From CAWIJJ01 sp963836405 (GTDB lineage: Bacteria; Acidobacteriota; Terriglobia; Bryobacterales; Bryobacteraceae), in the NCBI GenBank assembly GCA_963836405.1, contig CAWIJL010000006.1, positions 248,001 through 312,000 of the forward strand: a stretch of DNA of 64,000 nt, given 5' to 3'. A program made the position numbers and the translations under genes. Position 1 is the stretch's first letter. Each line of letters starts with the position of its first letter. This document shows positions 17,973-28,218 of the stretch, piece after piece. The notes beneath the pieces are model-generated. The model searched no databases. It was not told the DNA's origin and was given only the letters and a program-made list of their open reading frames with translations.

Positions 17973-19625
17973 TTACTGCGTGGGCGGCTCGAAATACAAT
18001 TGCGCGAGCTCGGCTTTTTCGCGAATGGCCTTGCGCCAGGATGAGCGCGCCTCCTCTTCCTGCCCCATCGCCATCTGGGCGTGCCCCATGTTGAGCAGGG
18101 CCTCTGCGAATTGCGGGTCCTCGTGCAGGGCCTGCTGGTAGAGGAGCACGGCATCGGCCGGCTGGCCGCGCTTCTGGCAGATGAGTCCGGCGTTGTAGTA
18201 GAGTTCGGGACCCTTCTCGCCGAGGTCGATGAGGCGCCGGTGCAACTGGTACGCCTCTTCGTAGTTCTGCTGCTCGAGAGCCAGCGCCGCCAGGCCGCGA
18301 ACCGCGTCGGAGGAATCCGGCCGCAGGATCAGCGCCTCCTCGAAGGACCGGCGCCCAGCATCCGGATTGCCGGAGCGGGCATAGGCAATTCCCGCATTCA
18401 GGTGGGCTTCGGGCCAGTCCGGACGGCGCGCCACACAGTTCTGGAAGGCGTCGGCGCTCTCGGCGTATTCGGCGCGCATGAGCCTCAGGTAGCCGAGCCG
18501 GAACTGCGCGTCGCACCACTCGAAAGCCCCTTCCGGGACCATCATGTAGAGGCGTTCGGCGCGGCCCCGTTCACCCTGTTGTTCGAGCACCAAAGCCAGG
18601 TTCCAAAGCACGTCGGGCTGGTTGGCGTCGATTTCGAGCGCGCGTTCGTAAGCCGTGCGTGCCGAGGGCAGGTCGCTCAATTCCTGGTGTGCCACCCCCA
18701 GATTCAGGAATGTCTGCGAGGAGTTCGGTTGGATGCTGCCGGCCTGCTGGTAGGCCTGTGCCGCTTTGGCATGGTTTCCCATCTTGTGGTACGCCACGCC
18801 CAGGTTGAACCAGCTTTCGAAGCGATCCGGCGATTGTTCGGTGAGGTTGCGGCAGTAACGCGCGGCGGTGAGGTAGTCGCCGTCGGTGAAGGCCAGCGAC
18901 GCCAGCGCTTCCATCGCGACCGGCGAATCCGGCTGCAGTTCCACCAGCATTTCGGCGTACCGGCGCACGGACTCGGGGTCCTTTTTCTCGAGGAACACGG
19001 CCACCAGGTTCGACAGCGCCTCTTCGCACCGGGGATTGCGCGCGAGCACCTTGCGGTAGTGTTCCACCGCCTCGGCATGTTTCCCGGTCTGTTGCAGAAG
19101 GACGGCCTTGCCGAACAGGGCCTGCTGATCGTCGGGAAATAGCGCGAGATAGCGTTCCAGCGGTTCCTGGGCTTCGGCGGGTTTTCCGAGGTGAATCAGG
19201 GCGATGCCGAGTCCAACCAGCGCGTCGGACCGGCCCGGATCCACTTCGAGCGCGTTTCTGAACGCCTCCGCGGCGTTTTTCCAATCCTGCTGGTGCCCCT
19301 GGCAGACGCCCAGGTTGAACCAGGCGGTGCGATGGAGTGCATCCAGTTCAACCAGTTGCTCATAGGTGCGGACGGCGGCGGAATAGTCCCGCATTTCGTA
19401 TTGGATATGGCCCAGCGCCGAATAGATGCCTGCTTCCTTCTCGCCGGATTCGAGGGCTTTTACGAGCAGGCGCGCGGCGCTCTCCAGCTTGCCTTCCAGG
19501 TGCAGGGATACGGCTTTAGAGAGCGTCTTGCTGACGCGCTTTTGCTGGCGCAATTCCGTGATCGGAGTAACTCCGGGCGGCAATGCCTGGCTCGCGCCGG
19601 ATTCGGATGTATTCAGGAACGACAT
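17973..19625 (-). CDS. Large tetratricopeptide-repeat protein
   Basis: 550 residues, almost entirely TPR units from about residue 45 on (AWFNLGVCQGHQQDWKNAAE, SWFNLGVAYHKMGNHAKAAQ, AHLNAGIAYARSGNPDAGRR). No signal peptide or membrane helix is seen, so it is probably cytoplasmic. Its ATG at 19625 lies inside the last codons of the upstream zinc-ribbon/repeat gene (13-base overlap), so both are made from one message and probably work together. It ends 18 bases from the convergent response regulator. Confidence 0.9.
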   Translation of the reverse strand: MSFLNTSESGASQALPPGVTPITELRQQKRVSKTLSKAVSLHLEGKLESAARLLVKALESGEKEAGIYSALGHIQYEMRDYSAAVRTYEQLVELDALHRTAWFNLGVCQGHQQDWKNAAEAFRNALEVDPGRSDALVGLGIALIHLGKPAEAQEPLERYLALFPDDQQALFGKAVLLQQTGKHAEAVEHYRKVLARNPRCEEALSNLVAVFLEKKDPESVRRYAEMLVELQPDSPVAMEALASLAFTDGDYLTAARYCRNLTEQSPDRFESWFNLGVAYHKMGNHAKAAQAYQQAGSIQPNSSQTFLNLGVAHQELSDLPSARTAYERALEIDANQPDVLWNLALVLEQQGERGRAERLYMMVPEGAFEWCDAQFRLGYLRLMRAEYAESADAFQNCVARRPDWPEAHLNAGIAYARSGNPDAGRRSFEEALILRPDSSDAVRGLAALALEQQNYEEAYQLHRRLIDLGEKGPELYYNAGLICQKRGQPADAVLLYQQALHEDPQFAEALLNMGHAQMAMGQEEEARSSWRKAIREKAELAQLYFEPPTQ

Positions 19626-22600
19626 AAGCGGACTCTCCTCAAATTCGAACTGACTTGCCGGAACCGGCCGGGCAATCCGCCCAGCACCACGGCTCCGAAG
19701 AGCATTTCGGGATTGCGCTGCCGCCGCTCCGGCGCCGGCACGTCGGTCGGAAACGCGGGCGGCCAGAACTCGGCGATCGTTTTGGGGCCGTCATCCGGCG
19801 TTCCCGAAATGAAAGCGCAGACGCGGCCGATCCAATCCTGGTTCTTCGAAACCCGCATCCAGTACACCCGGGCTCGCTCTCCGGCTTCGCTGAAGAAACC
19901 GACTCCGCCGGCCAGCAGGGTGTTGTCCGTCCAGCTTTCCACCGGCTCACCCTCGATCGAAGCGGTGTAGCGGCTGCCCTTGACGTCCACCGTCACGTGA
20001 TACGGCCGGTTGTTGTGAATCATGACGTTCAACGGCGTTTCCACCCGGTGGCCGGCCTTGCCGCCGACTACCGGATAATGCACCATGGCGATCACCGGCC
20101 GAATGCCCGGGGCGACCACCTTGAACTTCATCGCGTAGTAGTTTTCTTTGTCGCTGGCGCGCACCACCCAGTCCATGCTCTTCTGCTCGATTTGGCCGTA
20201 GAACTCCATGCGGTAGTCCTTGTAGGTGAGCGAAGGATGGAACAAGGCCAGATCGCCGGGGTGCACATAGCCGTCCGGGTGCCGCGACCAGCCCTTGGCC
20301 CAGGACTTCGGTTCGGCTCCCCAGGCTTCCATGCCGCCGCGGAAATTGTCCGCGGCTTCCGTCGCGGCCCGGCTTGCAAGCACACGGCGCACGGTAGCGA
20401 GCGCCCCGCCCTGGCTTCGGGCGGGAGCGGCGGCGGCAGGGCCGCGCGCGGTGACATCGACAGCGGCTATGGCCGGAGCCTGAATGGAAGGCCGGCCGAA
20501 ATTGACCACGCGGGCGCCGAGCCACAGTGACCCCGCAACCATCAGACAGGCGGCGATCTTCCCGTACCGGCCGAGCTTGCGGTTGCGAGCGCGGAGGGCA
20601 ATTGCCTCGGGGTGCGACAGAATCTCCGCGATCTGCCCCTTTACGCGAGCCTCGGGCTTGAGCGGCTGCACCTCTTCCGCCCGTTCCCTGGCGGGCGCCA
20701 GGGAGAAGGGAAGGGGGGTTGCGGAAGCCGCTCCCGGGGCGCTCCAGGTCAGCCGGGCCATCGGCCGCGCCGAAATCCGCTGGCAGTAAAACTCGAGATG
20801 AACCAGTCCGGGCGCCGGAATCGCGGGATGCGGGCGTTCGGGCTGCCCGGATACCCGCGGGGTAACCGTGGAGATCGGCGAACTCCCGGCCCGCAGCCGG
20901 CGAATCGCGGGCGAGTGCGGAATCGCCGCGCCCGGCGTCAGGGCGTTGAACTCCGCCGCGCCCAGTTCCGGTGTCTCATGGGACCGGATCGGCGGGATAG
21001 CCAGGGCTGCCGGGCGAATCGCCGGCACGGCGACGAATGGCGGAACGTGGGGCAGCGATTCGGCGGCTTCGGCGGCTGGCGCCTGCACCGGTTCTGCGAT
21101 CCATGGATTGGCCGAAGCCGGGAATTCGCGCAAAACCGGCAGGGCGAGCATGTGTGGACTTGCCAGAGCCGCGGGTTCGAAACGATCTCGCGCCGGCATC
21201 GCCTCGAGCGCATCCGCCTGCGGCCCCCCGGCCCGTCCGCCGACCTCCGGACTCGCCGCGGACAGTGCGGGAATCGTCAGGCCCAGGCTCGCCGTGCGCG
21301 ACGGAAACGCCGCGCGCTGCTCGCGCCAAAGGGCCTCTGCGTCCACCAGGGCCGGTTCTGCCGGTTCCGGACGGGCGGTAGCCGGAATGCTCGGGACGAA
21401 TGGAACCGGCACGTCCGCCAGCCTGCCCAACGCCGGCAGCACAAGCGCGGGAATCGGTGACGGCGCAAACGTGCCGAGCGCGTCGGCGGCCACAACCATA
21501 CTTTCCGCGGGTTCGGCGCTGAATCCCTGTTGCAGGTCGGCGGCAACGATACCGGCGTTCCGCACACCCTGCACCCTGAACGACGGGAGCTGTACCGGCA
21601 CCGGGAAGGCGACTTCCGCCGCCGTGCAGATCGCGCGGGCCATCCGTTCGGCGGCTTCGGCGGCAGCAGACGGCAACCAGACCTCCGCCAGCCGCGGCGG
21701 AACCGCGAATTCCATCTCGGGCGACAACTCGTCCGGCTCGTCCGCCGCGAGCTGCAGGGCCGGCAGGGACGCGAATGCCGCCGGTACCGCAAACTCGTGA
21801 GCGGCGGCCGGAACCACCTCGCGCGCCGCCGGTTCCGCCCGCGGGGAGGGAACCGCCGGGGCCGAGCCGAGGGTCGTTGTGCCGCTGATGGAATCGAAGG
21901 CGGGCAGGCGCAGCGATCCGGCGAACGGTTTCGCAACCGCACTTACCGCCGCGAAAACCATCCGTTCGGCGGGTGCGGCGGCGAGCGCCGCGGCCCATTC
22001 CGCACGCCCCATCTCCGCGCCGGAAACCACGGTCAGGCCGGCGACGCCCAACCGGGCGGACAGCTTGAACGAAGCGACGGCCGCGGTCTGCCGCGGCGTG
22101 CATCATGCGCTCGGCAGGTTCGGCGCCGGGGGCCGGAATCCGGTCCGCGAACTCCAGTCGCAGCGCGAAGACGCAGTTCAGGGCCGGAGCGAGGACGTGC
22201 GTCCGGACCACCGGCGGAGCGGCAGCCAGCGCCGTCACCGCGTGTACCATGCGCTCGGCCGGCTCGGCGGAAGCCGCCGGCTTCCATCCGGCCACCACCG
22301 GCACTACGGCGCCCGGCGAAGCCGCCAGCATGCCGATTCGCACAGTGAGCCCGGCTGTGGACGCGTCCGGCGCGGATGCCGCGGGAACAACACTTTCGCG
22401 CGGCTGCGGATGGACGGCGGCCGCGGGCTGTTCCGGCAATGCGCTGAAACTGCCGAGTCCCGCCGGATCGGCCCCGATCTCGAGTTGCGGAACACGGAGC
22501 TTGGCGTTGGCGTGCGACAACTCGGCTCCGAAACGCGGCGCATGCGTTCCCAGAGTGTGGACACGAAATACCGCCGTAGTCGCGGGGGCGGCTTGCGAGG

Positions 22601-23015
22601 CGTGGTCCGGCAGGGGCTGGAACGGCCGCAGCCGCAGGGAGGGTGCCAGCGGATCGGTTTCTCCGGCGCCAACGGGGAGCGGGCTTTTGGCTGCCGGGCG
22701 GCAGGCCAGAGCGCCGGGCCGGAACGTCGAACCGAGAACCGGATGGGGGCTCATACGCCAAGGCTCGACCAGCCGCGGGAATTCGGTCCTCGGCTCGTAA
22801 TTCGGGTTCGAATAGTAAGGCGATTGGATCAAAACCGGTCGAAATTCGTAGATAAAATCCGCCGTTTTTGTGGGTGCCGGCTCCGGCGCTGCCAGATCTT
22901 GGAGTGCCTTGCCGAGCCGATCGCCGTACTGTTTGCGGTGCACGGAACTGCAGAATTCCGCATCTCTGAGGATTCGAAAGGCGCCGATCTCTTTGCCGCA
23001 ATAAAGACAAGCCAC
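19613..23015 (-). CDS. Zinc-ribbon / Ala-Pro repeat / single-pass membrane protein with LamG-like C-terminal domain (one frameshift)
   Basis: Two overlapping frames join into a ~1,130-residue protein if one base is restored near 22,078-22,085 (read CGCGGCCGTC). N-terminus: MACLYCGKEIGAFR and FCSSVHRKQYGDRLGKAL, a Cys4/His-type metal site. Middle ~700 residues: Ala/Pro-rich with six diverged copies of an AEPAERM motif. Then one transmembrane helix (IAACLMVAGSLWLGARVV) and a ~190-residue beta-rich domain (DNFRGGMEAWGAEPKSWAKG, MDWVVRASDKENYYAMKF) resembling concanavalin/LamG-like sandwiches. Start is GTG at 23015. Coupled to the downstream TPR gene. Not a family I can name; function unknown. 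Confidence 0.75.
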
Positions 23016-23211
23016 AGTCTGTGCGCTTCGGGTACGGATAGTACTGGTAGTATTTTACTCGACATATCGCCGGGCTAAATCGGGTTTAATGGAAGGAAAT
23101 CTCTCATAAACTCCGATAGTAATCAGAGGATAGGGATAAGTTAAATTAACCCGGGAGCTTCCCATCGACGGCGGTGGGTGGAGCCGGTCCGGTTGTGGGA
23201 GACTAGAGGCC

Positions 23212-25053
23212 GTGGGACGCTGCATCGCGCTGTGCCTGTTCGCTTTACCTCTCTTGGCCGCCCGGCCGCCCATCGTCGCGGCGGATGTCTGGAACTGGCG
23301 CACGGTCTCCGACCCGCGGATCAGCCCGGACGGTTCCTGGGTGGCGTGGGTGGAAAGCTGGAACGACCGCGAGTCGAAAACGGTCTTTTCGAACCTCTGG
23401 CTGTCCTCCGCCGACGGCCGCGAGCGAAAGGCGTTCACCGAAGGCAGGTGGAACGACCGGTTGCCGCGCTGGTCGCCGGACAGCGCCCGTGTGGCGTGGG
23501 TTTCCGACCGCAGCGGCAAGTTCCAGATCCGCATCCGCGGTGTGAACGGCGGCGCCGAAGCCGGCTTCGACGTCGAAACGGCTCCGCGGTCGCTGGCGTG
23601 GTCGCCGGAAGGAGACCGGCTGGCGTTCGTGGCGCCGTCCCCCGTCCCGCGTGCCGCTCCGTCCTGGGCTCCGCCCGAAATTCTCGAATTCCTGCGGATG
23701 CCGCCGGCTCCCGAGCGCCTCTTCGTGGTGAGCGTACAGGGTGCCGCGCCGCGGGTGCTTTCCGCAGCCACGGCGGAGATTCGCGGTGAGCCCACCTGGA
23801 CCCCGGACGGGAAAACCATCGTGATTGCCCGAGCGGGCGGCATCGACGCCGTGCGCGTGGCGGATGGCGCCGTCCGCACGATTACCTCCGCGCCGGCGCG
23901 GTATGTCACCGCCCTGGTATCCCCGGACGGGGGCAAGATCGCTTACGTAGCGGCCGACCCGCAGCCGCAAAGCTATGCGGTGCAACGTCTTTCCGTGATG
24001 AACTTCGACGGCAGCCGCGTCCGGGAACTCGCCGGACAACTGGACCGCGACGTCGAGGACCCGCAATGGAGCCCGGATTCGCGCACCGTCTATTTTGTTG
24101 CGCAGGACCGCGGCAACAGCCGCATTTTCGCCGCCCGCAACGAGGGGACCGCTCGCCAGGTCACGAAAGGAACGGAACGGTTTCACGGCTTTTCGCTGGC
24201 CGACAACGGGCGGGCCGCCACCGTCCGGTCCACGCCGGCCGCCATGGGCGAGGTGTATACGCTCACGGTGGACATCGTGACGCAGCCGGTCACGTTGAGC
24301 GCGGCCAACCAGCGCATCGAAGCGGAGCGGGAGATCGCGCCCGTCGAGGAGGTCGAAATTCCTTCCGAAGGGCGCACGATCCAGGCTTGGCTGGTGAAGC
24401 CCCCGGACTTCGATGCGGCCCGCAAGTACCCGCTGCTGCTGGACATCGCGGATGCCCCCCGGCGCATGTACGGGCCGGAATTCAACCTCCGCGCGCAGGT
24501 TTTTGCAGCGCAGGGTTACCTGGTTCTGCTGGCTAATCCGCGGGGCACGCCGGGGTACGGCGAGGAGTTCGGCAACCTGCTGCGCACCCGCTATCCCGGG
24601 GACGATTTCGACGACCTGCTGCGTGCGGTTGAGGCAGTTGCGGTCCGTCCCTACGTGGATGGAACCCGCCTGTACGTGGCGGGAGGGCTGGTGGCGGCCT
24701 GGGCCATCGGGCATACGGACCGGTTCCGCGCGGCGGTGGCGCGCCGCCCCGTCATGAATTGGACGACCTGGGTGGCCACAGACCCGGCGGGGATGGAGCG
24801 GGCGGCGGACCTGATGGGCGGCATGCCGTGGGACGATCCTCAACAGTATGCGGGCCGCTCGCCGATCGCCTACGCGGCGAACTTCAAAACCCCCACACTG
24901 GTGCTCGCCGGGCCGGACGACCCCGGCAGCGATGAGCTCTATTTCGCGTTGCGGGCGCGCAAGGTGGACACCGCCCTGGTGCGCCTGCCCGGCAGCGGGC
25001 CTGCCGAGCGCGTGCTCGAGTTGGAGGCGGCCCTCGGATGGCTGAACCGGTAA
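23212..25053 (+). CDS. S9-family (prolyl oligopeptidase-like) protein lacking catalytic residues
   Basis: 613 residues. A signal peptide (IALCLFALPLLAA) is followed by a WD40/TolB-like beta-propeller (PRISPDGSWVAWV, PRWSPDSARVAWVSDRSG, PQWSPDSRTVYFV) and an alpha/beta-hydrolase domain (AAQGYLVLLANPRGTPGYGE, IGHTDRFRAAVARRPVMNW). The nucleophile elbow, normally GGSYGG, reads YVAGGLVAAWAIGH, so the serine is gone and the helix is shortened by about four residues. The end, normally bearing the catalytic His (GEGH), is PGSGPAERVLELEAALGWLN. It therefore cannot be a normal serine peptidase; a binding or scaffold role is inferred. Confidence 0.88.
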   Translation: MGRCIALCLFALPLLAARPPIVAADVWNWRTVSDPRISPDGSWVAWVESWNDRESKTVFSNLWLSSADGRERKAFTEGRWNDRLPRWSPDSARVAWVSDRSGKFQIRIRGVNGGAEAGFDVETAPRSLAWSPEGDRLAFVAPSPVPRAAPSWAPPEILEFLRMPPAPERLFVVSVQGAAPRVLSAATAEIRGEPTWTPDGKTIVIARAGGIDAVRVADGAVRTITSAPARYVTALVSPDGGKIAYVAADPQPQSYAVQRLSVMNFDGSRVRELAGQLDRDVEDPQWSPDSRTVYFVAQDRGNSRIFAARNEGTARQVTKGTERFHGFSLADNGRAATVRSTPAAMGEVYTLTVDIVTQPVTLSAANQRIEAEREIAPVEEVEIPSEGRTIQAWLVKPPDFDAARKYPLLLDIADAPRRMYGPEFNLRAQVFAAQGYLVLLANPRGTPGYGEEFGNLLRTRYPGDDFDDLLRAVEAVAVRPYVDGTRLYVAGGLVAAWAIGHTDRFRAAVARRPVMNWTTWVATDPAGMERAADLMGGMPWDDPQQYAGRSPIAYAANFKTPTLVLAGPDDPGSDELYFALRARKVDTALVRLPGSGPAERVLELEAALGWLNR

Positions 25054-25065
25054 ATCGGGAGCCGT

Positions 25066-27102
25066 TTATTTGAGGCGGAGGCTGTTGGTCACCACGGTCA
25101 CGCTGGATAGCGCCATGGCACCCGAGGCTAGCATCGGGGAAAGCAGCCCCAGCGCGGCAATCGGAATCCCCAGCGTGTTGTAAGCAAAGGCCCAGAAGAG
25201 GTTCTGGCGGATTACCCGCATGGTGCGCCGGGAAAGGGCGATGGCGTCCGCGACTCCTTGCAGGCTGTCGCGCATCAGGGTGATGTCGCCGGCCTCCATC
25301 GCGACGCCCGTGCCGGAACCCATGGCAATGCCGAGATCGGCCTGGGCGAGGGCGGGCGCGTCGTTGACGCCGTCGCCGACCATGGCCACCCGTTTTCCGG
25401 ACGCTTGGAGCTTGCGAATCGCTTCCACCTTCTGATCCGGCAGCACCTCGGCCAGAACATGCTCGATGCCGGCCTCGCGGGCGATGGCGTCGGCAACCTC
25501 CCGGCGGTCTCCCGTGATCATCCAGACGTCGAGGCCCATCGCCCGCAGGGACCGAACAGCCGCGGCGGCTTCCGGTTTCAGACTGTCGGCCACCTCGATC
25601 GATCCCGCTGGTTTGCCGTCCACCGTGACGGTAATGCCCGGCCGGCCGATCACGACCTCACGCCCGCCCGCACTGGCGCGTACGCCGTGTCCCGGCAAAG
25701 CGCTGAAGGCGGACGGCGGCTCGATTTCGAGGCCTCGCCGCCGGGCTTCCTCCACCACGGCTTTGGCCAAAGGATGTTCGGAATACCACTCGGCGGCCGC
25801 GGCCAGGCGGAGCAGGTCCTCTTCGGAGAAGCCGGGCGCGGGCGAAACCGCCGCCACCTGGGGACGGCCGTGCGTCAGCGTGCCGGTCTTATCCAGCACC
25901 ACCGTGTCGATCCGGTGGGCCATTTCGAGAGCCTCGCCGCCCTTGATCAGAATGCCGTGCTCGGCGCCCCGCCCGGTACCCACCATGATCGCGGTCGGCG
26001 TGGCCAGTCCGAGGGCGCAGGGACAGGCGATGATCAGGACCGCCACCGCGTTGACCATGGCGGTCGGGAAGGGCGCGAAGAAGAGCCACACAACGAACGT
26101 GATAGCGGCCGCCGCCAGCACGCCGACGGTGAAATAGCCGCTGACCACGTCCGCAAGCCGCGCCACCGGAGCCCGCGACCCCTGCGCCTGCTTCACCATC
26201 TCGATCATCTGCTGGAGCACCGTGCCGCGCCCAACCTCCCGGGCCTGGTAGCGGATGCTGCCGGAGCGGTTCATGGTGCCGGCGAAAACACGCGAGTTGG
26301 CCGCCTTATCGACCGGAAGGCTCTCGCCGGTGAGCATGGATTCGTCCACCGCGGATTCTCCGTCCGTCACCAGCCCGTCCACCGGGATCCGCTCGCCGGG
26401 CCGCAGGACGATGGTGTCGCCGGGGTGAACCTGTTCGAGCGGAAGTTCCTGTTCGACGCCGTTTCGCAGCACCCTGGCAGTGGGAGGTTGCAGGTCCATT
26501 AGCCGGCGGATGGCCTCGGAGGCGCGGCCGCGGGCGCGGGCTTCCAGCGTCCGGCCGAGCAGAATCAGCGCGATGATCGCGGCGGCGGCTTCGAAATAGA
26601 CATGGTGGCCCCCGCGGAACGTGTCCACCACCGAAAACAGAAACGCCGCCCCCGTGCCCAGCGCGATGAGCGTGTTCATGTTGGCCGAACCGTGACGCAG
26701 GGCTTTCCAGGCGCCGGAATAGAAAGGCGCGCCTGCATAGCCGATTACCGGAATGGTGAGAATAAGCTGCAGCCACGGCAGGCGGTGCGCCATTCCCAGT
26801 ACCACCACGGGCAGGGCCAGCGCCAGCGCTGCATACAGGCGGCGCCGGTAGCCGGCTTCGGCGGCGTCGGGCTGGGCAGCCTCTTTCGGAACGCCGAAGC
26901 CCAGATCTTCGATTGCCGCCACAAAATCAAAGGGTTTCGCCCGCGTGGGGTCGTACTCGATGGTGGCGGTGTTGGTGGCCAGGTTCACCCGCGCGCGGTC
27001 CACGCCGGCGGCGGCCGAGAGGGTCCGCTCGATGGAACGCGCGCACGCCGCGCACGTCATGCCGGAGACAGGCAGGTCCAGCCTCTCGGGAACGGCTTTC
27101 AT
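25066..27102 (-). CDS. copA: Cu+-exporting P1B-type ATPase
   Basis: 678 residues. One N-terminal heavy-metal domain with GMTCAAC, eight predicted membrane helices, the metal-site motif CPC in IACPCALGLATPTA, phosphorylation motif DKTGTLTHG, the SEHPLAKA ATP-binding segment, TGES actuator loop and hinge MVGDGVNDAPALAQAD. This is diagnostic of copper(I)/silver export to the periplasm. The ATG at 27102 overlaps the stop of the CopZ-like gene by 4 bases (ATGA); the open frame further upstream lies inside copZ. It ends 12 bases from the convergent S9-like gene. Confidence 0.95.
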   Translation of the reverse strand: MKAVPERLDLPVSGMTCAACARSIERTLSAAAGVDRARVNLATNTATIEYDPTRAKPFDFVAAIEDLGFGVPKEAAQPDAAEAGYRRRLYAALALALPVVVLGMAHRLPWLQLILTIPVIGYAGAPFYSGAWKALRHGSANMNTLIALGTGAAFLFSVVDTFRGGHHVYFEAAAAIIALILLGRTLEARARGRASEAIRRLMDLQPPTARVLRNGVEQELPLEQVHPGDTIVLRPGERIPVDGLVTDGESAVDESMLTGESLPVDKAANSRVFAGTMNRSGSIRYQAREVGRGTVLQQMIEMVKQAQGSRAPVARLADVVSGYFTVGVLAAAAITFVVWLFFAPFPTAMVNAVAVLIIACPCALGLATPTAIMVGTGRGAEHGILIKGGEALEMAHRIDTVVLDKTGTLTHGRPQVAAVSPAPGFSEEDLLRLAAAAEWYSEHPLAKAVVEEARRRGLEIEPPSAFSALPGHGVRASAGGREVVIGRPGITVTVDGKPAGSIEVADSLKPEAAAAVRSLRAMGLDVWMITGDRREVADAIAREAGIEHVLAEVLPDQKVEAIRKLQASGKRVAMVGDGVNDAPALAQADLGIAMGSGTGVAMEAGDITLMRDSLQGVADAIALSRRTMRVIRQNLFWAFAYNTLGIPIAALGLLSPMLASGAMALSSVTVVTNSLRLK

Positions 27103-27314
27103 GCAGCCACTTCGTAACCGAGTTCCCGCACGGCGTTTACCAGGACTTCGGGCTTCACCAGGTCGGAGTCGTATTCGACGGCAGCCTGGGCGCCTTGCAG
27201 GTCTACAGTCGCTTTCGTCACGCCCGGAGTCCCCGCGAGTTTCTTCTCCACGCTCCGCGCGCAATTCCCGCAGGTCATGCCCTGCACGGTCAGGTTGAGG
27301 GTCTTACTAGCCAT
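27099..27314 (-). CDS. copZ: CopZ-like copper chaperone (heavy-metal-associated domain)
   Basis: A 71-residue single HMA domain with the copper-binding loop VQGMTCGNCARSV and the ferredoxin-like fold end VNAVRELGYEV. It delivers Cu(I) to the CopA ATPase, whose start codon overlaps its stop. The longer open frame upstream has no family pattern; the start at 27314 gives the normal family length. No CueR- or CsoR-type regulator gene is visible nearby. Confidence 0.93.
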   Translation of the reverse strand: MASKTLNLTVQGMTCGNCARSVEKKLAGTPGVTKATVDLQGAQAAVEYDSDLVKPEVLVNAVRELGYEVAA

Positions 27315-27371
27315 ACCTATATGATGCAATGAGGGAAAAAGAGTGGCAGGGTTAGTTGTGGGCCTGAATCC

Positions 27372-28145
27372 ATGATGCACGCGGGAAAAGAGCTGGCACG
27401 CAGGATTGAAGCGGCCGAGGCGATCAATGCCCGGGGCTGCAGCCGGCAGCCGGGCGCGGCGGTACTCGAGGTGGCCGGAGGCTGCGCCATCTTCATGGGC
27501 GTGGATTCTCCCCTCACGCAGGCGGTGGGAATCGGGCTGAACGGCCCGGTCAGCGGAGCCGACGTGGGGGACCTCGAGTGGTTTTTCGGCTCCCGCGGCG
27601 CCCGCGTCACCATCGACCTGTGCCCGCTGGCGGATCCGGGACTGTTGTCGGAACTCTCCGAACGCGGCTACCGCGTGCGCGAGTTCAACAATGTGCTGGT
27701 GAAGCGGCTGCAAGGCACGGAGGTGCTGATGACGCCCAGGGTACGGCCGGCCCTCGCCGGCGAGTGCGACCGCTGGTCTCACACTGTCGGTTGCGGCTTT
27801 TTCGAGCAGTCGGAGTTGAGCAGCGACGAGATGGAGGTGGGGCGGGCCATCTTTTCGATGCCCGGAGCCATGTGCTACCTGGCTGCCACCGAGTCCGGCG
27901 ATCCGGCGGGCGGCGGGGCAGCCGCGATCCACGACGGACTGGTCACCCTGTTCGCCGACAGCACTCTGCCCGTACACCGGCGCGCCGGGTTGCATCGCGA
28001 ACTGATCGCGGCTAGGCTCAACGAGGCGCTGGCGCTCGGCTGCGACCTGGCCACCGCCTCCACCCTGCCCGGCAGCGGTTCGCAACGCAATTACGAACGC
28101 ATGGGGTTCGAGGTGGCCTACACCAAGGTCACGCTGACCCGCTAG
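27372..28145 (+). CDS. GNAT-family N-acetyltransferase
   Basis: 257 residues. The C-terminal half has the GNAT acetyl-CoA pattern: AAIHDGLVTLFADSTLP (strands 4-5), HRRAGLHRELIAARLNEAL in place of the usual QxxGxG/A loop, and SQRNYERMGFEVAYT near the end. The N-terminal ~110 residues form a separate alpha/beta region seen in two-domain GNATs. Substrate cannot be inferred. Divergent from copZ, 57 bases apart. Confidence 0.85.
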   Translation: MMHAGKELARRIEAAEAINARGCSRQPGAAVLEVAGGCAIFMGVDSPLTQAVGIGLNGPVSGADVGDLEWFFGSRGARVTIDLCPLADPGLLSELSERGYRVREFNNVLVKRLQGTEVLMTPRVRPALAGECDRWSHTVGCGFFEQSELSSDEMEVGRAIFSMPGAMCYLAATESGDPAGGGAAAIHDGLVTLFADSTLPVHRRAGLHRELIAARLNEALALGCDLATASTLPGSGSQRNYERMGFEVAYTKVTLTR

Positions 28146-28218
28146 CCGCCGGCCGTCAACGGAATTTTGAGAGGAACGGCGGTGGAGCCCTACTACGCTT
28201 ACTTCTAGAGGACTGACC

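Noticed and set aside
23245..24843. 532-codon minus-strand open frame
   Set aside because: Shadow of the S9-like gene; no recognisable domain or ribosome site.
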